64,000 nt of DNA from Bondarzewia mesenterica (GCA_004802705.1 SGPL01000072.1:23927-87926); one strand, 5' to 3'. Shown: positions 45,101 to 59,062, counted from the stretch's first letter. The notes: generated by a model not told the origin, from the letters alone. Translations and numbers: made by a program.

Positions 45101-46418
45101 TCAGACCTGATACCTCCTGATACTTATGTTAGAAGGGGGTTTAAAAACACGGACCTTCGCAATGTTTTTATGTAAGATGTCGGTCATGATTGCGTAGATG
45201 TTGCGTATGTCGAACAGGTTTTGGCGGGCAACGTACAATTGTTTTTCGTCGTGCTCTTTCAAAGCCAGCTGTGCGTTGTTCGTACAAATATAGTTGATCA
45301 GTCGCACAATTACTGCCGAGTGAAAAGGTACAAACAGTATAATCTTCAACGTGCGGGTATTTGATGAGTTTGGATGCAATTTTCGCCCTAGTGAGATGGC
45401 TCTGTCGAGCACTGTCACGCATATTGTATACGCTTTCTTGAGAACGATGCAATTCACTCAAGACCTCTATAGAGCAAAATGAGATCATCATACCGGGATT
45501 TGCGTCGTTACACGTACCTTCTTGGACCTGTACGCCTGTTCATTGCAATGTGAGAAGAAAGGGTTGGATATCCGCCGCATATGTATTAAATTATCACGCG
45601 CACCGAAATTGTCTCCGCTGCGAGAGGGATGACAAATGAGAAATCAGAGACACACTCTTAAAGCACAGTACGTACTCCTCGATCCTAAAAGGTACACGTG
45701 TCAGCGTCGATTGTCGAGGTAAGAGTATATTACACACCTCGGCATTGTGAGATTGACCCAAAGCTTGACCTTATCCTGGGAATTAAAAGGGTATCAGCAT
45801 AAGATGATGTGGAAGGTCTCGATTTAGCGCAACGAACGAAAAGTTCAGCCAACTGCTCGCATTCTTCCTTCATTGTCGCGTGTACTTCTGTAATGTGCTT
45901 ATTCGAAAGCACGACATTCGGGGAGCGGGCATACTGAGTGTCACTGACGACGTGGCCGTTGATGCCACTGTCGTCGACCGACCGCTTCCGCTTCTTCGTG
46001 TCCGGTTCGTCTGAGACACTGGGCGATTCAGGGGGAGGGTAGACAATTGGATCTGTTGTCGCTGATGCGTGAGATAGATGGAAAGGAGAAGAGGTGGAAG
46101 AGGTAGAGTCGATAAGTTGTTGAAGCTGGCTGTGAAACCGATGCACGACAAGTCAATCACAGCGAATAACGGAAAGACTGAGCTTACAATATCTGCCAAA
46201 AGGTTCAATTTTAATCAAAAAGAAAAACGCCAAGCTAAATGAACTGACCTTGCTGGGAAACGTGCGATAGACGACCAGCTCTGCTTCGTCTGCGACGGAT
46301 TTGCGAAATTCCTGCGAACGTTCTGAGCAGGCATGTTTCACATGAAAATAAGGCAGGATTGAAGACAGACTTCAAGCTTTGTGGCAGTCTCCTCGTCTAG
46401 CTTTATCTTGCCTGCCAT
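45101..46418 (-). CDS. PA28-type proteasome activator (PSME3-like)
   Basis: 11S regulator that caps and opens the 20S proteasome without ATP. ATG 46418 starts 'MAGKIKLDEETATKLE', joined to 'EFRKSVADEAELVVYRTFPS' (helix 1). A Ser/Pro-rich insert with a nuclear-localisation-like 'TKKRKRS' (codons near 45990) occupies the usual variable loop. Next are 'NKHITEVHATMKEECEQLAE', 'DKVKLWVNLTMPRIED' and 'GDNFG', the activation-loop region, one of the most conserved parts of PA28. The C-terminal domain has 'VQEEVLSELHRSQESVYNMR', 'YPHVEDYTLALKEHDEKQL' and 'IYAIMTDILHKNIAKV'. About seven exons. The last residues are uncertain: the frame runs to a stop at 45101, but an intron after 'IAK' is possible. It diverges from TAF1 over 355 bp. 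Confidence 0.88.
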
Positions 46419-46773
46419 GATATTCTACGAAGAGTCAATACCAGTGGGTAGTAGTCGGCGAACGAGTGATTCACTGCAGCGATCGGACGTGATGCGCGTC
46501 TTAGGCACGTGCGAGCAAAGTACGTATGTGACTTTGTTTGGCTTTATGGGTGCTGTGGCGGGCCGCGGGTCATACAGCAACTCCTTACTTGTCTTTGACT
46601 TTTGACCCATTGAATCTTGCTGTCTCTAAGAACAGGTCGCTATCATCTTCTCGAGGATACAGCCATTCATTCTCACTGCTCATTGCACTCCGGATTGCTT
46701 GCGAGAACCGGCACATCACGCGACGATTGGGCCCAGTGCCAGTGTCATCTAATAAATCTTGAATTCTCAAGAG
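46419..46773. promoter_or_regulatory. Shared divergent promoter PA28 / TAF1
   Basis: 355 bp between opposing start codons. No clear TATA element. The DNA contains short open frames (e.g. 46425-46610) that I regard as chance. Confidence 0.5.
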
Positions 46774-49700
46774 ATGTCGACGCAGGTGAGTTCTTCCACG
46801 AATTACAAATATATTTCAAGAGTGAATGAACATTTTACTAGGATGAGAGTGATGTTATCTCTGCATTGACGGGCTTCTCACTTGACCACGTCCTCTCCGG
46901 ACTTTCATTGCCATCAGGCTCTGCCCTCTCTAACCAACTCGGAATCTCTGGAGTTTCGTCACTCAACTCTACTCAAATTTACAACGATAGATGGGACAAC
47001 GAGGGAGCAGTTGGTGCAGGTGAAGGAGAGGACTTTGAAGACGAGGTGGATCGCGAAATTCAGGAAGAGGAGGAGGAAGAGGAGGAGGAAGCACCTGTGA
47101 AGATGGAGGTGGAGTCACCCAAGGTGAATAAGTTGGAGGAGAGACGAGTACGCGTTGTCAAACGCCTGGTGGAACGGCCAAAGACCGTCTACGAGCGATT
47201 CCCAATGTTCGAAAAAGACAAGGTCTTGGATTTCACAGAACTTTTCAAAGGATACACAGTGAAGAAGTCACGAGTGATGAAGCGCCCATTGCATCGTACG
47301 TTTATTGGTTGTTGAGGTGCTGCGCGATTAACATTCCATCAGTGGAGACTGTATACCCCAAGAAGAAGGACGTGCCCAAAAGGTTTCTGGATACTGTTGT
47401 CGGAGACACGAAGAGACGAGTAGAGAACGAGCGTGTCGAAGAGTCATTCACCTCTGGAAGCATCGAACACGACCTTCGCCTCGCATTACAGGTAAGTCAG
47501 ATTAAGTATTGCTGAAATATTTGTCTTGATTGCAATGATCAGGAGCGCGAAGACTCTGAAGTGCCCGTCTCATTACTCCTCCACGACCGTTCATTCGACC
47601 TCATCTTGTTATCAAACTGGGAGGATCAAATCCTGTATGAACCAGAGGAAGAGCTATCTCCTGTCGAGCCTGTCCACACAGATCTCACGACGCCAGTCAA
47701 TAAGGCTCTCGACTCTGGCGCTTGGACGCAGAGTATCATCTGGAATCCAGGAGCACCTTTCCGGGACTTCACACAGATCGAATTCAATACCGCAGAAGAC
47801 GTCGTTCCCGAAGAACGCGTGCCCAGTACGTGGATGTATGATTGGGTCCTCTCTTCTGTATTCTCACGTTCTCAAACAGCTCAAGAGGCACGACCTAGAA
47901 AGCGCCTCAGAATCGATGCAGCCCAAGCGAAGGACAAGTTCAACTTGTCAAACGACCATTTCTACGAAGTCGCGAAGGAAGGCGGGCGGCACAGAATCCG
48001 TCAAACATTTGGCCAACTTATCGTGGAGCACGCATATCCCGCGCAAAAACTTCAATTGCCTTTCGTAAGTTGCATCGTTGCTCGTCATGTTACATTACGG
48101 GCTCATCAATCTCGCACATCTCAGTATAAGACACGCCTAATGAAGCAGGAGGCGCGATCGTTCCATCGCCCAGCCCTTCAGTTCCCTGCCAATATCGAGC
48201 TGCGCTTCAGTAAGGTACGTACTGCCAAGAAGAAGAAAGACAAGGCAGGTAGGAAGGTGGGACGGGGAGGAAATGTTGGAGAAGGTCTGCGGAAGACGAG
48301 CGATCTGAGTTTGCGGGACACAAGCAACTTCGTGCTTTGGGAGCTGTCGGTTCGTAATTCCAACCTTGATCCGTCAAACTTGCGCTGACGGCCTATCAGG
48401 AGGAACATCCCCCTATCATGTCGAATTTTGGTATGGGCAGCATCCTTGTTAATTACTACCGCAAGAAAAGCGAAAAGGATGAGCATATACCCAAGGTACG
48501 GTCGCTGCATGACGTCTCCGCAGCAATGCCTAACCTATTTTGCAAGTTGGACCTGGGCGCACCGTTTGTTCTGGAGCCTCAGGACGAGTCACCCTTCATG
48601 AAATTTGGCTACGTTTATCCCGGTCAAACCGTCCCCGCTCTCTACAATAATCTTACCCGCGCACCGTTGTTCCGACATAAGTCGTACCCAACAGACTTCT
48701 TGGTCATCAAGTCAGTTGCCTCGCGCACGACGTCACTGTATTTCTGACTGATCAAGTGCACAGGAATACTGTCAAGGGTGAATCAAGATATTACATCCGC
48801 GAGATCAAGAACTTGTTCGTTGTCGGCCAGACGTACCCAGTGACCGAGGTCCCTGGTCCCCATTCGAGGAAGATCACAAACACTATCAAGCATCGTCTGC
48901 AGATTATCGCTTACAAGCTTCTGCAGAAGAGCAGTGGAGAACGTTTGAAAATCGCGAGGCTGATGAAGTACTTCCCTGATCAGAACGAGCTACAAATGCG
49001 GCAACGGCTCAAGGTAAATGCCCTTCGCAAGACATCTTGGCTTTCTTGTTGACTTGGCATATGATCATAGGAATTCATGGAATATCACAGGCGTGGCCCG
49101 CATCAAGGCTTCTGGCGTCTTAAACCCGGATGGGTGATACCCAGCGACACAGATATGCTAAAGATGGTTACTCCCGAACAGGTTGTGCTCTCGGAGAGCA
49201 TGCAAGTTGGTCAGCGGCATCTGCAGGATTCCGGATACAGCGGCACGACCGACGCCCCGGACGACGACGAGGCGAATTTGTCGATCGAACAGCAGCTTGC
49301 ACCGTGGATCACGACCAAGAACTTCCTGTTTGCTACTCAGGCAAAGGCGATGCTCAGGCTTCACGGCGACGGCGACCCTACAGGTCGTGGGGAGGCGTTC
49401 AGTTTCGTCCGTGTGTCTATGAAAGACATCTTCGTCAAGGCCGGCGAGGATTACGAGCAGAAACTCGGTGCGTCCAAATCTGTTTCGCATGCCCTTCTGC
49501 ACTGTTAACGTGGGATCAGCCGAGGCGGAGAGCCGTCCGAAGTCCGCACATCGATACAATGTCGCCGAGCAGCAGCAGATCTACAAATCAGAGATCGAGC
49601 GGATATGGAAGGCGCAGTTCCAGTCGCTGAGCCGCAAGGACGAACCCGAGCTGTCCGAGGACGAAGATGACAAGAAGAGTTTGAAGAAGGGTCTTGGTCC

Positions 49701-50994
49701 GAGAGTGCCAAGGCGAGAGGACTATGGATTTTCGCCCGCGGGATCGCCCATGCCTGTTGGCCCATCTGGACCTCCGTCACCTGCATTCAGTCGCGGGTCA
49801 TCGCTCGATCGGGACCGTGATGTCAGCATGGGTCCGGACAGTAGGAGGGTGGTGCGGATCAAGCGGCTGGTGCGTAATTCTTCACGGATAGGACATATTC
49901 GTAATCCATGCGTCTGACTTTATTTTGTGCTCTGCGGTGTCCTCGACAGGTCGATGGGGAATGGAAAACCGAAATCTTGCGCGATCCGGCTGTGATCAGG
50001 GCATACGTCCGCAGGCGGCAAAGTATCGAGGAGGAGACGATGATGACGAACAGTTTGGCGCCGACGGGGGACGCGGATAGGGACAAGCGTGCCAAGAAGC
50101 GGTGCGTCGCGCGTTTTTCCTTCTCCTTTTGCTCTCGCCCAAAGTCCGATGTGGGGTATCGAAGCGTCGGGCCCGTGGGGCGAGGCTTCTATCTGCCTCG
50201 TCGATTTCATTTCGATTTCATCTTTTTTGATCTCGGGNCTTTTTTGGCGTTTTGCGTTGCGCGCGTGCTGATCGTGAGCTGACGCGTTTCTATCAGGCTG
50301 GAAGAAGAGATCGCGAGGATGAAGAAGAACCAGGAGCGGCGCCTGCACCGCAAGAACGCCAAGATCGCGAAGGAGGGCGGCACGCTCATGACGCTCAACC
50401 GTCCCGTCAAGCCGGACACCACGGCAAGTCCATTCGTTTCGATTGACCACAAGTTCGACCGTCGCTGACGGGCTCGTCGTGGTTGCAAGCAGAGGAAATG
50501 CGGACATTGCGGGCAGATGGGACACATGAGTGCGTCTTTTCTTTCTCTCACATAATCCCGATCTCGACGCGACCCCGCTTTTTTTTCTATTAAAAACAAA
50601 CAAACAAACAACGCATTCAGAAACGAACCGCAAGTGTCCGCTCTGGGCCGAGTACAACACGGGCGCGCCGCCCGCAGGCGGGGGGTCCGGCTTGGATCAC
50701 ATTAATTTTTCACTATCTCGTCTCTTTGCCCCCGCTTTTTTGTTTGCATACATCCACTGCTGGAAACTTGCTCTCCCCCAACTCAGACGTCTGGTCATTA
50801 TCTGTTTCTCTCCGCTACTTTCGCCCAGCTCATACCAACATGAGTTTCGTACTAGGAATCACTGGATAAACATAATTCTCAGGAATGCCCATTCTCAGCC
50901 TCGAAACGTTCATACATGTTCGTACACGCCTCATCTTAATGTCACTAATTCTCTGAATTCTTCGCGTAAGAAATGGGTTTGTTTCAGAGTATGA
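46774..50994 (+). CDS. TAF1: TFIID subunit TAF1
   Basis: Largest TFIID subunit, needed for RNA polymerase II initiation. The first exon is only 12 nt (46774-46785, Met-Ser-Thr-Gln), followed by 'DESDVISALTGFSLDHVLSG'. An acidic segment with a Glu run and 'RRVRVVKRLVERPKTVYERF' follow. The DUF3591 core has 'FDLILLSNWEDQILYEPEEE', 'WTQSIIWNPGAPFRD', 'FGQLIVEHAYPAQKLQLPF', 'ARSFHRPALQFPAN', 'EEHPPIMSNFGMGSILVNYY', 'FGYVYPGQTVPALYNNLTRA' and 'FWRLKPGWVIPSD'. 'VRIKRLVDGEWKTEILRDP' then precedes a zinc knuckle, C-x2-C-x4-H-x6-C ('KCGHCGQMGHMKTNRKCPLW'), across an intron at 50530. No bromodomain was seen, as in yeast. One intron (50424-50492) is GC-AG. The true C-terminus is uncertain: the frame stays open to 50994, beyond where family members usually end. 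Confidence 0.9.
50238..50238. other. Undetermined base N
   Basis: Ambiguous base inside a TAF1 intron (donor AAGCG|GTGCGT near 50100, acceptor TATCAG near 50297). Confidence 0.98.
50424..50492 (+). other. GC-AG intron in TAF1
   Basis: 69-nt intron, donor ACG|GCAAGT, acceptor CAAGCAG. It joins 'VKPDTT' to 'RKCGHCG' in phase 0. The GT inside GCAAGT would put the zinc knuckle out of frame. Confidence 0.85.
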
Positions 50995-52663
50995 CTTCTT
51001 ATCGAGACTGAGATTCTTTTTTGGATAAGGAAACAATGTCCAATACGGATGCATCCATCTCCTTCGTGCTAATCCATCAAACTCGAAACTTGCCTCTTTT
51101 GCAACGTGCTGTGAGTGCTTGCTTAGATCGCGTGTTCAATGCATACTTGTGCAGCTTCTCTGCGCCGAAGTGACATGACTAACTTATAAGCTTGATCATC
51201 ACGATGTCTTGACGGAACGCGGATAGATCATTGTGCCAAAAACGTTCGAATGTCGAACATATTATGGGTTGGCACACAGTATCCTCAAGGCCAAGCAATA
51301 TCAATCAGTAGGCCACAATAAAAGCAGACAGGAAAAAGCAAGCCACATACCGTGAAGTGGGATATGCTGACGATTTCCTTGATTTTCTTAATCCATCTGT
51401 GCACCTCATCCAAAATCATCAGCACACACATCATATCATCCGGACTTAAGAGATAGGGAAGACGCACACTTCCATGAATGGCTCCTTGAGATTGAGAGCA
51501 TCAATCGCTGCCAACGATGCGCGTCTGCAGCCCACGACAACATAAGTCGGATTAAATAGCTTGGGAGTACGTCTTGACGACGCGGAAACAAATATGAGTC
51601 GGATGCGACGGACCTCGACGGACACGGCAAAGCCGATCGGAGCTTGGCGATCGAGTTTCTAGATAATAAAGGAGCGTGTGGTTTTTTCAGGGGCGAGTGC
51701 GTGTCGGAAAAGTTTTAGGTGCCGAATCACTGCCATTCGGATGCGATCGAACCAATATTGCGTCCGCTGCGGTGGAAGGAAAAGGCGGAAGAAAGAAGAC
51801 TCGAAGGTAGATCCCACGGGGCAGAAATGACGAGCATCAACAATTAAAATCAAAAAATCACTACCACCCATTGTCCACCATCGGGTGCGGGACCTAACAG
51901 CACTCGCGTGCATCGTACTGGACAATTTCAGACCTATTGTTGGAGCAAATGGTCCTTCGTGGCGCCTGGCGCACTCGGTTCGCGGAGGAAAAAATTCGCC
52001 CCAACTCCGCGTGCGGCCTTTGTTGAATCAATTTCAATGCCAGTAAGCCTGAGGATTGGGTACGCCAGATCCTGACTGTATTTTCTAAGACCGTGTAAGC
52101 TGTGTTCACTCCCTGTATAAGCCTGGGAGTTCCTTGGACACGTAAGTATCAGACGCGAGGGTGTCCTCGCATGCTCCGATGGCCAACGATCATACTTAGA
52201 CGTACGCTAACAACCAAGCATCATGACGTCATTCAAATCCAACAGCGCTCGCCGCGACGACGACAAAGACGGTATCGAAATTCAGGGTCTATGCATTCCA
52301 AGAAATCATCTGCCTGGCATTCGTGTGGGGCGAGATGTGCAAAACAGGAGGAAAGCGGGCTAGCCGAGTGACCAAAAACTGAGTGTCGAGGACGGGGACG
52401 AGGAACTTGATGGACGGGTGTGGTGTGTCCGTTATACAGATACATAGAGTAAGAGTGAAGACATTTAGTCGAGACGGGACAGTGCAGGATATTTTGGGTG
52501 TACTCGGCGCCAAGGGGGTTATTCAACTTCAACGGAGCGGGACTGAGCTGTCGTATATGCAAACGATCGAGTACGGGAGGTGCTTGAAATATATAGTTCT
52601 GAGCAAGTGGCAGTGCTCCGGGGGCTATGCAGAAGGAATGAAGTCGAAGGCTTGGATGAAACA
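50995..52663. other. Gene-poor 1.7-kb stretch
   Basis: No confident gene. On the minus strand near 51540-51330 two short peptide segments ('SLAAIDALNLKEPFMEV' and 'RWIKKIKEIVSISHF') could be joined by a GTGCGT...TGAG intron, hinting at a small unrecognised or decayed gene. Other frames are unsupported. The left end should contain the TAF1 3' UTR. Confidence 0.45.
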
Positions 52664-53788
<1,125 letters not shown>

Positions 53789-54041
53789 TGTGTGCTGATA
53801 TTCGAGAGAGGAACGGTGAAACTCAAACCTACTCAGACTCAGTAGACGCAGACGCGGTTGTCACGGTGTCGTCACATTGCGTCACATGCGGAACCTGAGG
53901 ATCTGAGTATACCGTTTTAACTTTTACGAACAGAGCCGCTGTTATCTTTTCTTTTATCTAAGTATCTGCGTCATGTCTTTTCATGGCTTGACGATAACCA
54001 CCATCTCTCCCTGATATATACCGTCACGGTCGTCGTCGCTC

Positions 54042-57000
54042 ATGGCGAGCCCATCTGGTCAGGACCAGGGCCCCTCTGCGGCCACCCAGGGCCTGTCTGG
54101 TCTCTCTGCTAGCAGGACTCCCTTTCCGGCGCTCGCGGAATCGCATTCGCAGGACAATGGGTCCTATTTAACGCGCTCAGGCAATCGCAACAACGCCATT
54201 GCCAATGGCAATTGGCCCTCAAGACATGATGATGCGGGATTCGCGTCCCCTCGCGACATAGTGCGTCTCATGGCGCCAGCCCCGCACACTCTCGCTGGCT
54301 CTCCCCTAACTCGTGCTGGGTGAGCAACTCTCCTTCCATTTTATACCATCCGCTCGCTTCCTTTCTCTCGCAGAAAGATTCAAACATTTGCATCATCCTG
54401 TGACCTTTGTTTATCCGCTCCGCACGTTCTTCTGTGTACTGACTTACGTTTTTTTTTTTGCCCGGCGCTGACATCTTTCCACTCTCCCCCCTCTTTTCAC
54501 ATCCTATGACTTACGCCCGCTGATCTGTGGTCTTCTCACCTATTCACTTCCATTAGACTCCTCCAGCCCCGCAGCCTCGTCTCTCCGCCCATATCCCACC
54601 ACTCGCACTCTTCCTCCCGCACAGGCTCAGCCATACCCCAACCCTCGCTCCCTCTTGCGCACCCACACGAACCAACCGACATACGTACGAGCACGATGCA
54701 ACTCTCCGGTCTTCACCTTTCACCGCAACCTTCCACCACCACCAGTACCTCCGAAGCGTTCGTCTTCCCCCGCCCTCCTGCTGACACCATGTCTTTACCC
54801 CTCTCCACCTCTTTCTCCACCACCGCCACCTCCCCCTCTGCATGGGGAGGACAAGAAGAAGACGGAGGCGTGAGCGATTTGACAGCGTCGACGTCGACGA
54901 TGGGCCCCGGCACGCTCACGCCGCACGGGAGCAGGAGCACCTTGGGCGAGATCCCGCCCTCGGGCCTTACCCTCCTCCTCGCACGTCAACACACCGCGAT
55001 CGCAGATGCCGCGCGCGAAGACGAGGGGACGGACGACCTGCGATCGGGCTCCGCTACTCCGCACGTTCTCCCTGCGCACGTTCCCTCCCCCGTCCCGGCC
55101 ACAATCACAGTTCACACAACCCCACCCACGAGCGCAGACGCTAGGCCCGAGCAGCTCGTTGACACATACAACCCCCCTGATCCGACCGCGAAGCACGCAA
55201 TTCGCACGTTGAGCTTCGCATCTGAGCGCACGCCCCTGCTCGTCGATGTCGAGGCCTATAATGAAGCGCAACTACACCCACACCCGCATGCGAACGGCTA
55301 CGCGCACCCTCCCTCGGCACGCAAGCCGCGCGGCATCCGGAAGGTGCTGCGCTCGGCGACGCCTGCAAACGTCGCGTGGGCGGGCAAGGAGGTCGCGCGC
55401 GCTCTGCCGCCGGTGTTGTTGGGCACGCTGTTGAACGTACTGGATGGCGTCTCTTGTAAGTTCGACTTTGTTCCAACTCTGCTCGATTGCTGATGAGCGA
55501 TGGTTTTGCGCATGACAGATGGGATGATCATCTTCCCTGCGGCGGGCGTTTTTTCAGGTTTGGGCCCGTTGGGTGTCTCGATGTTCTTTGTCTCGTGAGT
55601 GTGCTTTTCACCCTCGTTTCGAGTCCTCGGTTGACAGCGACGACATCGTGCCAATAGGACCATCATTTCGCAGCTCATCTACTCTTTCGGTGCGAGCGGC
55701 TTCGCGGGCGCGAATGGGAGCATGATGATTGAGGTCGTGGTGAGTGTCCTCTGGCCTTCCCTTCTCCTGTTTCGTTCACTTCTCAAAATCATGTTCCCCA
55801 ATCGCCTTTCCCCACTGCAAATGCGCATCCCAGCCGTTCTTCCACATCCTCGCGACGCGCATTGCGGCGCATATTGGGGAAGATAACCCACGAGAAATCG
55901 TCGCGACCACGCTGGTCGCGTTCGCGTTTTCGTCGGTGCTCACTGGTACGCATCTTTCTCTTCTTCGTGGCCTCCATCTTGTTGCCGGTTGTTTTTGGAG
56001 ACCTTAGGCTGATTTGGTTGATCGCGTGGTATAGGGCTGACATTCTTCCTGTTGGGCGCATTCCGACTGGGCGTGTTGATCGGGTTTTTCCCGAGGCATA
56101 TCTTGGTGGGATGTATTGGAGGTGTCGGTGTGTTCTTGATCATCACCGGGTGCGTTTCTTCTCAACCTCAAATTTCTTTTTCTCTTTCCCCTTCCTCATT
56201 CATCCTTGACAACCCCGTGGCTAGGCTGACCGTGAGCACGCGGATGGCAGAGGACGACTTTGCGCTTTCGCTCGACACCCTCAAGTTTTTCTTCCTCAAC
56301 CTGCACAACCTCGCGCTCTGGGCTCCCTCATTCTTTCTCGCCGGGTTTTTGAGGGTCATCACTACCAGGTTCCAACATCAGCTCGTTTTACCTCTATGTG
56401 TGTTTGATTTCCCCTGCATCCCTCCCCATTTTTTCTTTCATGGACGAATTTGTTGAGCAGTAAGCTGACAACCTTCGTTCTCGAACGCAGATTTCATTGC
56501 GCTCCCGATTGTATTTTATATCGTTGTTGTAGCGGCTAGACTTGATCTCGACATGTTGAGGAAGGAAGGGTGGATCTTCAATTTGGCTGCCTCAAAGGAA
56601 TCGTGGTATCAGTTCTACACGTATTACGGTGAGTTCTTCCGGCGGCCCGCCTGCTATCTTCGGTTCATAGCCTGGTGGAGCTTCCTTACATATGTATATA
56701 TGTGCTGACTTGCGCGTGCAGACTTCTCGGCGACGCGGTTCGGGCCGCTGTGGGCCACATTGCCTACGCAATTTGCTTTGTGAGTGTTTGAATTCTTTCT
56801 GTTTTGAAAAGATCAAGGATGGATGTTGAAGGTCTGACCTTATAGGCTGTTTTTTAATATATTGCACCCGCCCCTCAACGTCCCGGCTCTCGGTATGTCT
56901 GCCACCCCTCCATTTCGTTCACTTGGTTCGGGGCTAATTTGATCTCAGCTGTTTCCTTGAATGAAGACGTCGACACTAACAAGGAACTTGTTGCACACGG

Positions 57001-59062
57001 ATATTCTAACCTTTTAGCTGGGTTTCTCGGGACGGTGTAAGTGTTCGTTCTTTGACGGATCTATAACTTTTTTTTGGTAATAACTCATTTATCTTCATGA
57101 TCGCAGACCAAATTATTTAGTCTATGTCAATACTCTCTTGTAAGTCTTTTCATCAGTCGTAATTCTGCGAGTAAGATTTTGAAAAGGTTCTGACAATGCA
57201 GGTTTTATCGCGTCGGAGGTACAACACGATTATCTGGATTCATGCTCGCTGGAGCGACTGCGCTGTTGTTATCAATCGGAACGGGTCCAATTGCTTATAT
57301 CCGTGAGTTTCATGAGCAAATCTCGCTTTGGGTATTGGGTTTCAGAACTGAGGTTGTATGTACGCACTTAGCTGTCATGGTCGTTTCAGCCTTGATTTTC
57401 GTGCTGGGTATCGATCTCGTCAAAGAGGCGCTGTGGGACACGCGAAATCGCGTCAGCAGGTATGAGTACGCAACGATTGTGTGTATCATGGTGGCCATGA
57501 CCCTATGGGATTTCGTTATCGGAGTGTTGTTTGGGATTGTCGTCAGTTGTACGTCTTCGCTCGTTCCTCTTGCGTCATTGTACAAGGGGACTTGAATCAG
57601 TTTTATTTTCTTTCTTTCTAGGTTTGTTTTTTGTCGTGCAAAAATTCGCAGCGTCGGAGCATTCGCGCAATTCATACGGGCGAGACAGTTATGTCGACCG
57701 TGCGCAGACCAAGCGCGCATCGGGCGTATCTTCGGGAGGTCTCGAAGCAGACGACCGTTCTCCGCCTTCAAGGTGGGGTCTTTGTTTTGGAGTCCCAAGC
57801 ACGAATTGCAAAAATTGATTGGATGCTCGTTTATCCCAGGCTTCCTCTTCTTTGGTACCATCACTCACGTCGAAGAGGCGATCCGGACGCTCGTCGAGGG
57901 TCCATCATGGAACCGCAACCCAATCCAATTCCTCATCGTCGATTTCTCTCTCGTAGCGGGCGTAGACATGTCCTCGGCCGAAGCATTCGTGCGCGTGCAG
58001 CGCGTGCTCGCGGCCAAGCGCATCGTATTCGTATTCTGCGGACTCGCGGCGGAAGGAAGCGTGTACAAAGCGCTGCAGAATGTGGGTTTGTTTGAGATGG
58101 AGGGCGTAGAGCTGTTCTCGTCGTTGAATGATGCGATGGAATGTATGCTTTCTTTCTGTGTCTGTTGCATGTCATCTGGCGCTTACGATGGTTACGATTT
58201 ACTGATAGGGACTGAGAATGCGTATTTGAGGGCGTGGTTCTTGGCTAATACCGCGGAGACGAAACCAGTCTGTATGTCGTGCTTTGACTTCTCAAAGCGT
58301 TTAATGCTCTGTTGGTTGACGATTGTACCATCGTTCGGTCGTAGCGTTGCCTGGTCGACAAGACATCATGCGACTGGGGATATGCGAGTCCATGGCGGCG
58401 TCACCGCGGCGTTCACATTTGCGCGAGGCAGGATGGCGCACAATCGCACCCAGTAAGCAACTCGAAACTCACTGTACGACATCTGTTTTTCAATGCGGAG
58501 ATAGCGATTGCAGAAGCGGACGCTGGCTACGCCAGAGACGACACGACAGGACCACTCCACACCCTTGTTCAAGCATTCTCTTCGTACGGCGAGCTCGACC
58601 CCGAGATGTTCCGGCCGCTCACGTCCTATATCGAACGACTATCCGTCCCAGAAGGCCTCGTGCTGTGGCGGCAGAATGACCCCCCCGATGGCCTCTATAT
58701 CATCGAATCTGGCGTCCTGCGTGCATCATATCAATTCACAGACCACACGCTGCCCACAGAAGAGTCGATGGTCCCTGGGGCGCTCGCCGGAGAGCTTTCG
58801 GCACTTTCTGGTCTCTCGCGCAACGCAACCGTCGTCGTAGAGCGGCCTGCGGTGCTGTGGAAGTTGAGTGACAAGAACCTACGGAAGATGGAGGCAGAGC
58901 AACCGCAGCTTGCGTTGACGTTTACGAGATTGGTGTTGAAGGGTGGGTATTTCTTCCTTTCTTCCGCCATGGCAGTCCGCCGGCAGATACTGAAGCTGTC
59001 ACGCCGCAGCTGCAAAAGTGGACTACGACATTCTTTTATCTGCCTTGGCAAGTAGGCAATAG
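54042..59062 (+). CDS. VSB1: SulP-STAS-cNMP transporter, YGR125W/VSB1 type
   Basis: SLC26/SulP-family membrane protein with a STAS and a cyclic-nucleotide-binding-like domain. The N-terminal ~350 residues are disordered (Ser/Thr/Pro rich, '[20 protein letters not shown]'). The membrane domain begins '[18 protein letters not shown]' + '[19 protein letters not shown]' and includes '[14 protein letters not shown]' + '[10 protein letters not shown]', '[20 protein letters not shown]', '[17 protein letters not shown]' and '[20 protein letters not shown]'. The STAS domain follows ('QTTVLRLQ' + '[18 protein letters not shown]', '[20 protein letters not shown]'). The cNMP-like domain is '[20 protein letters not shown]' ... 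'[20 protein letters not shown]'. It ends '[15 protein letters not shown]', TAG 59060-59062. Yeast Vsb1 (YGR125W) supports vacuolar basic amino-acid storage; the same role here is inference. More than 15 exons. Confidence 0.88.
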
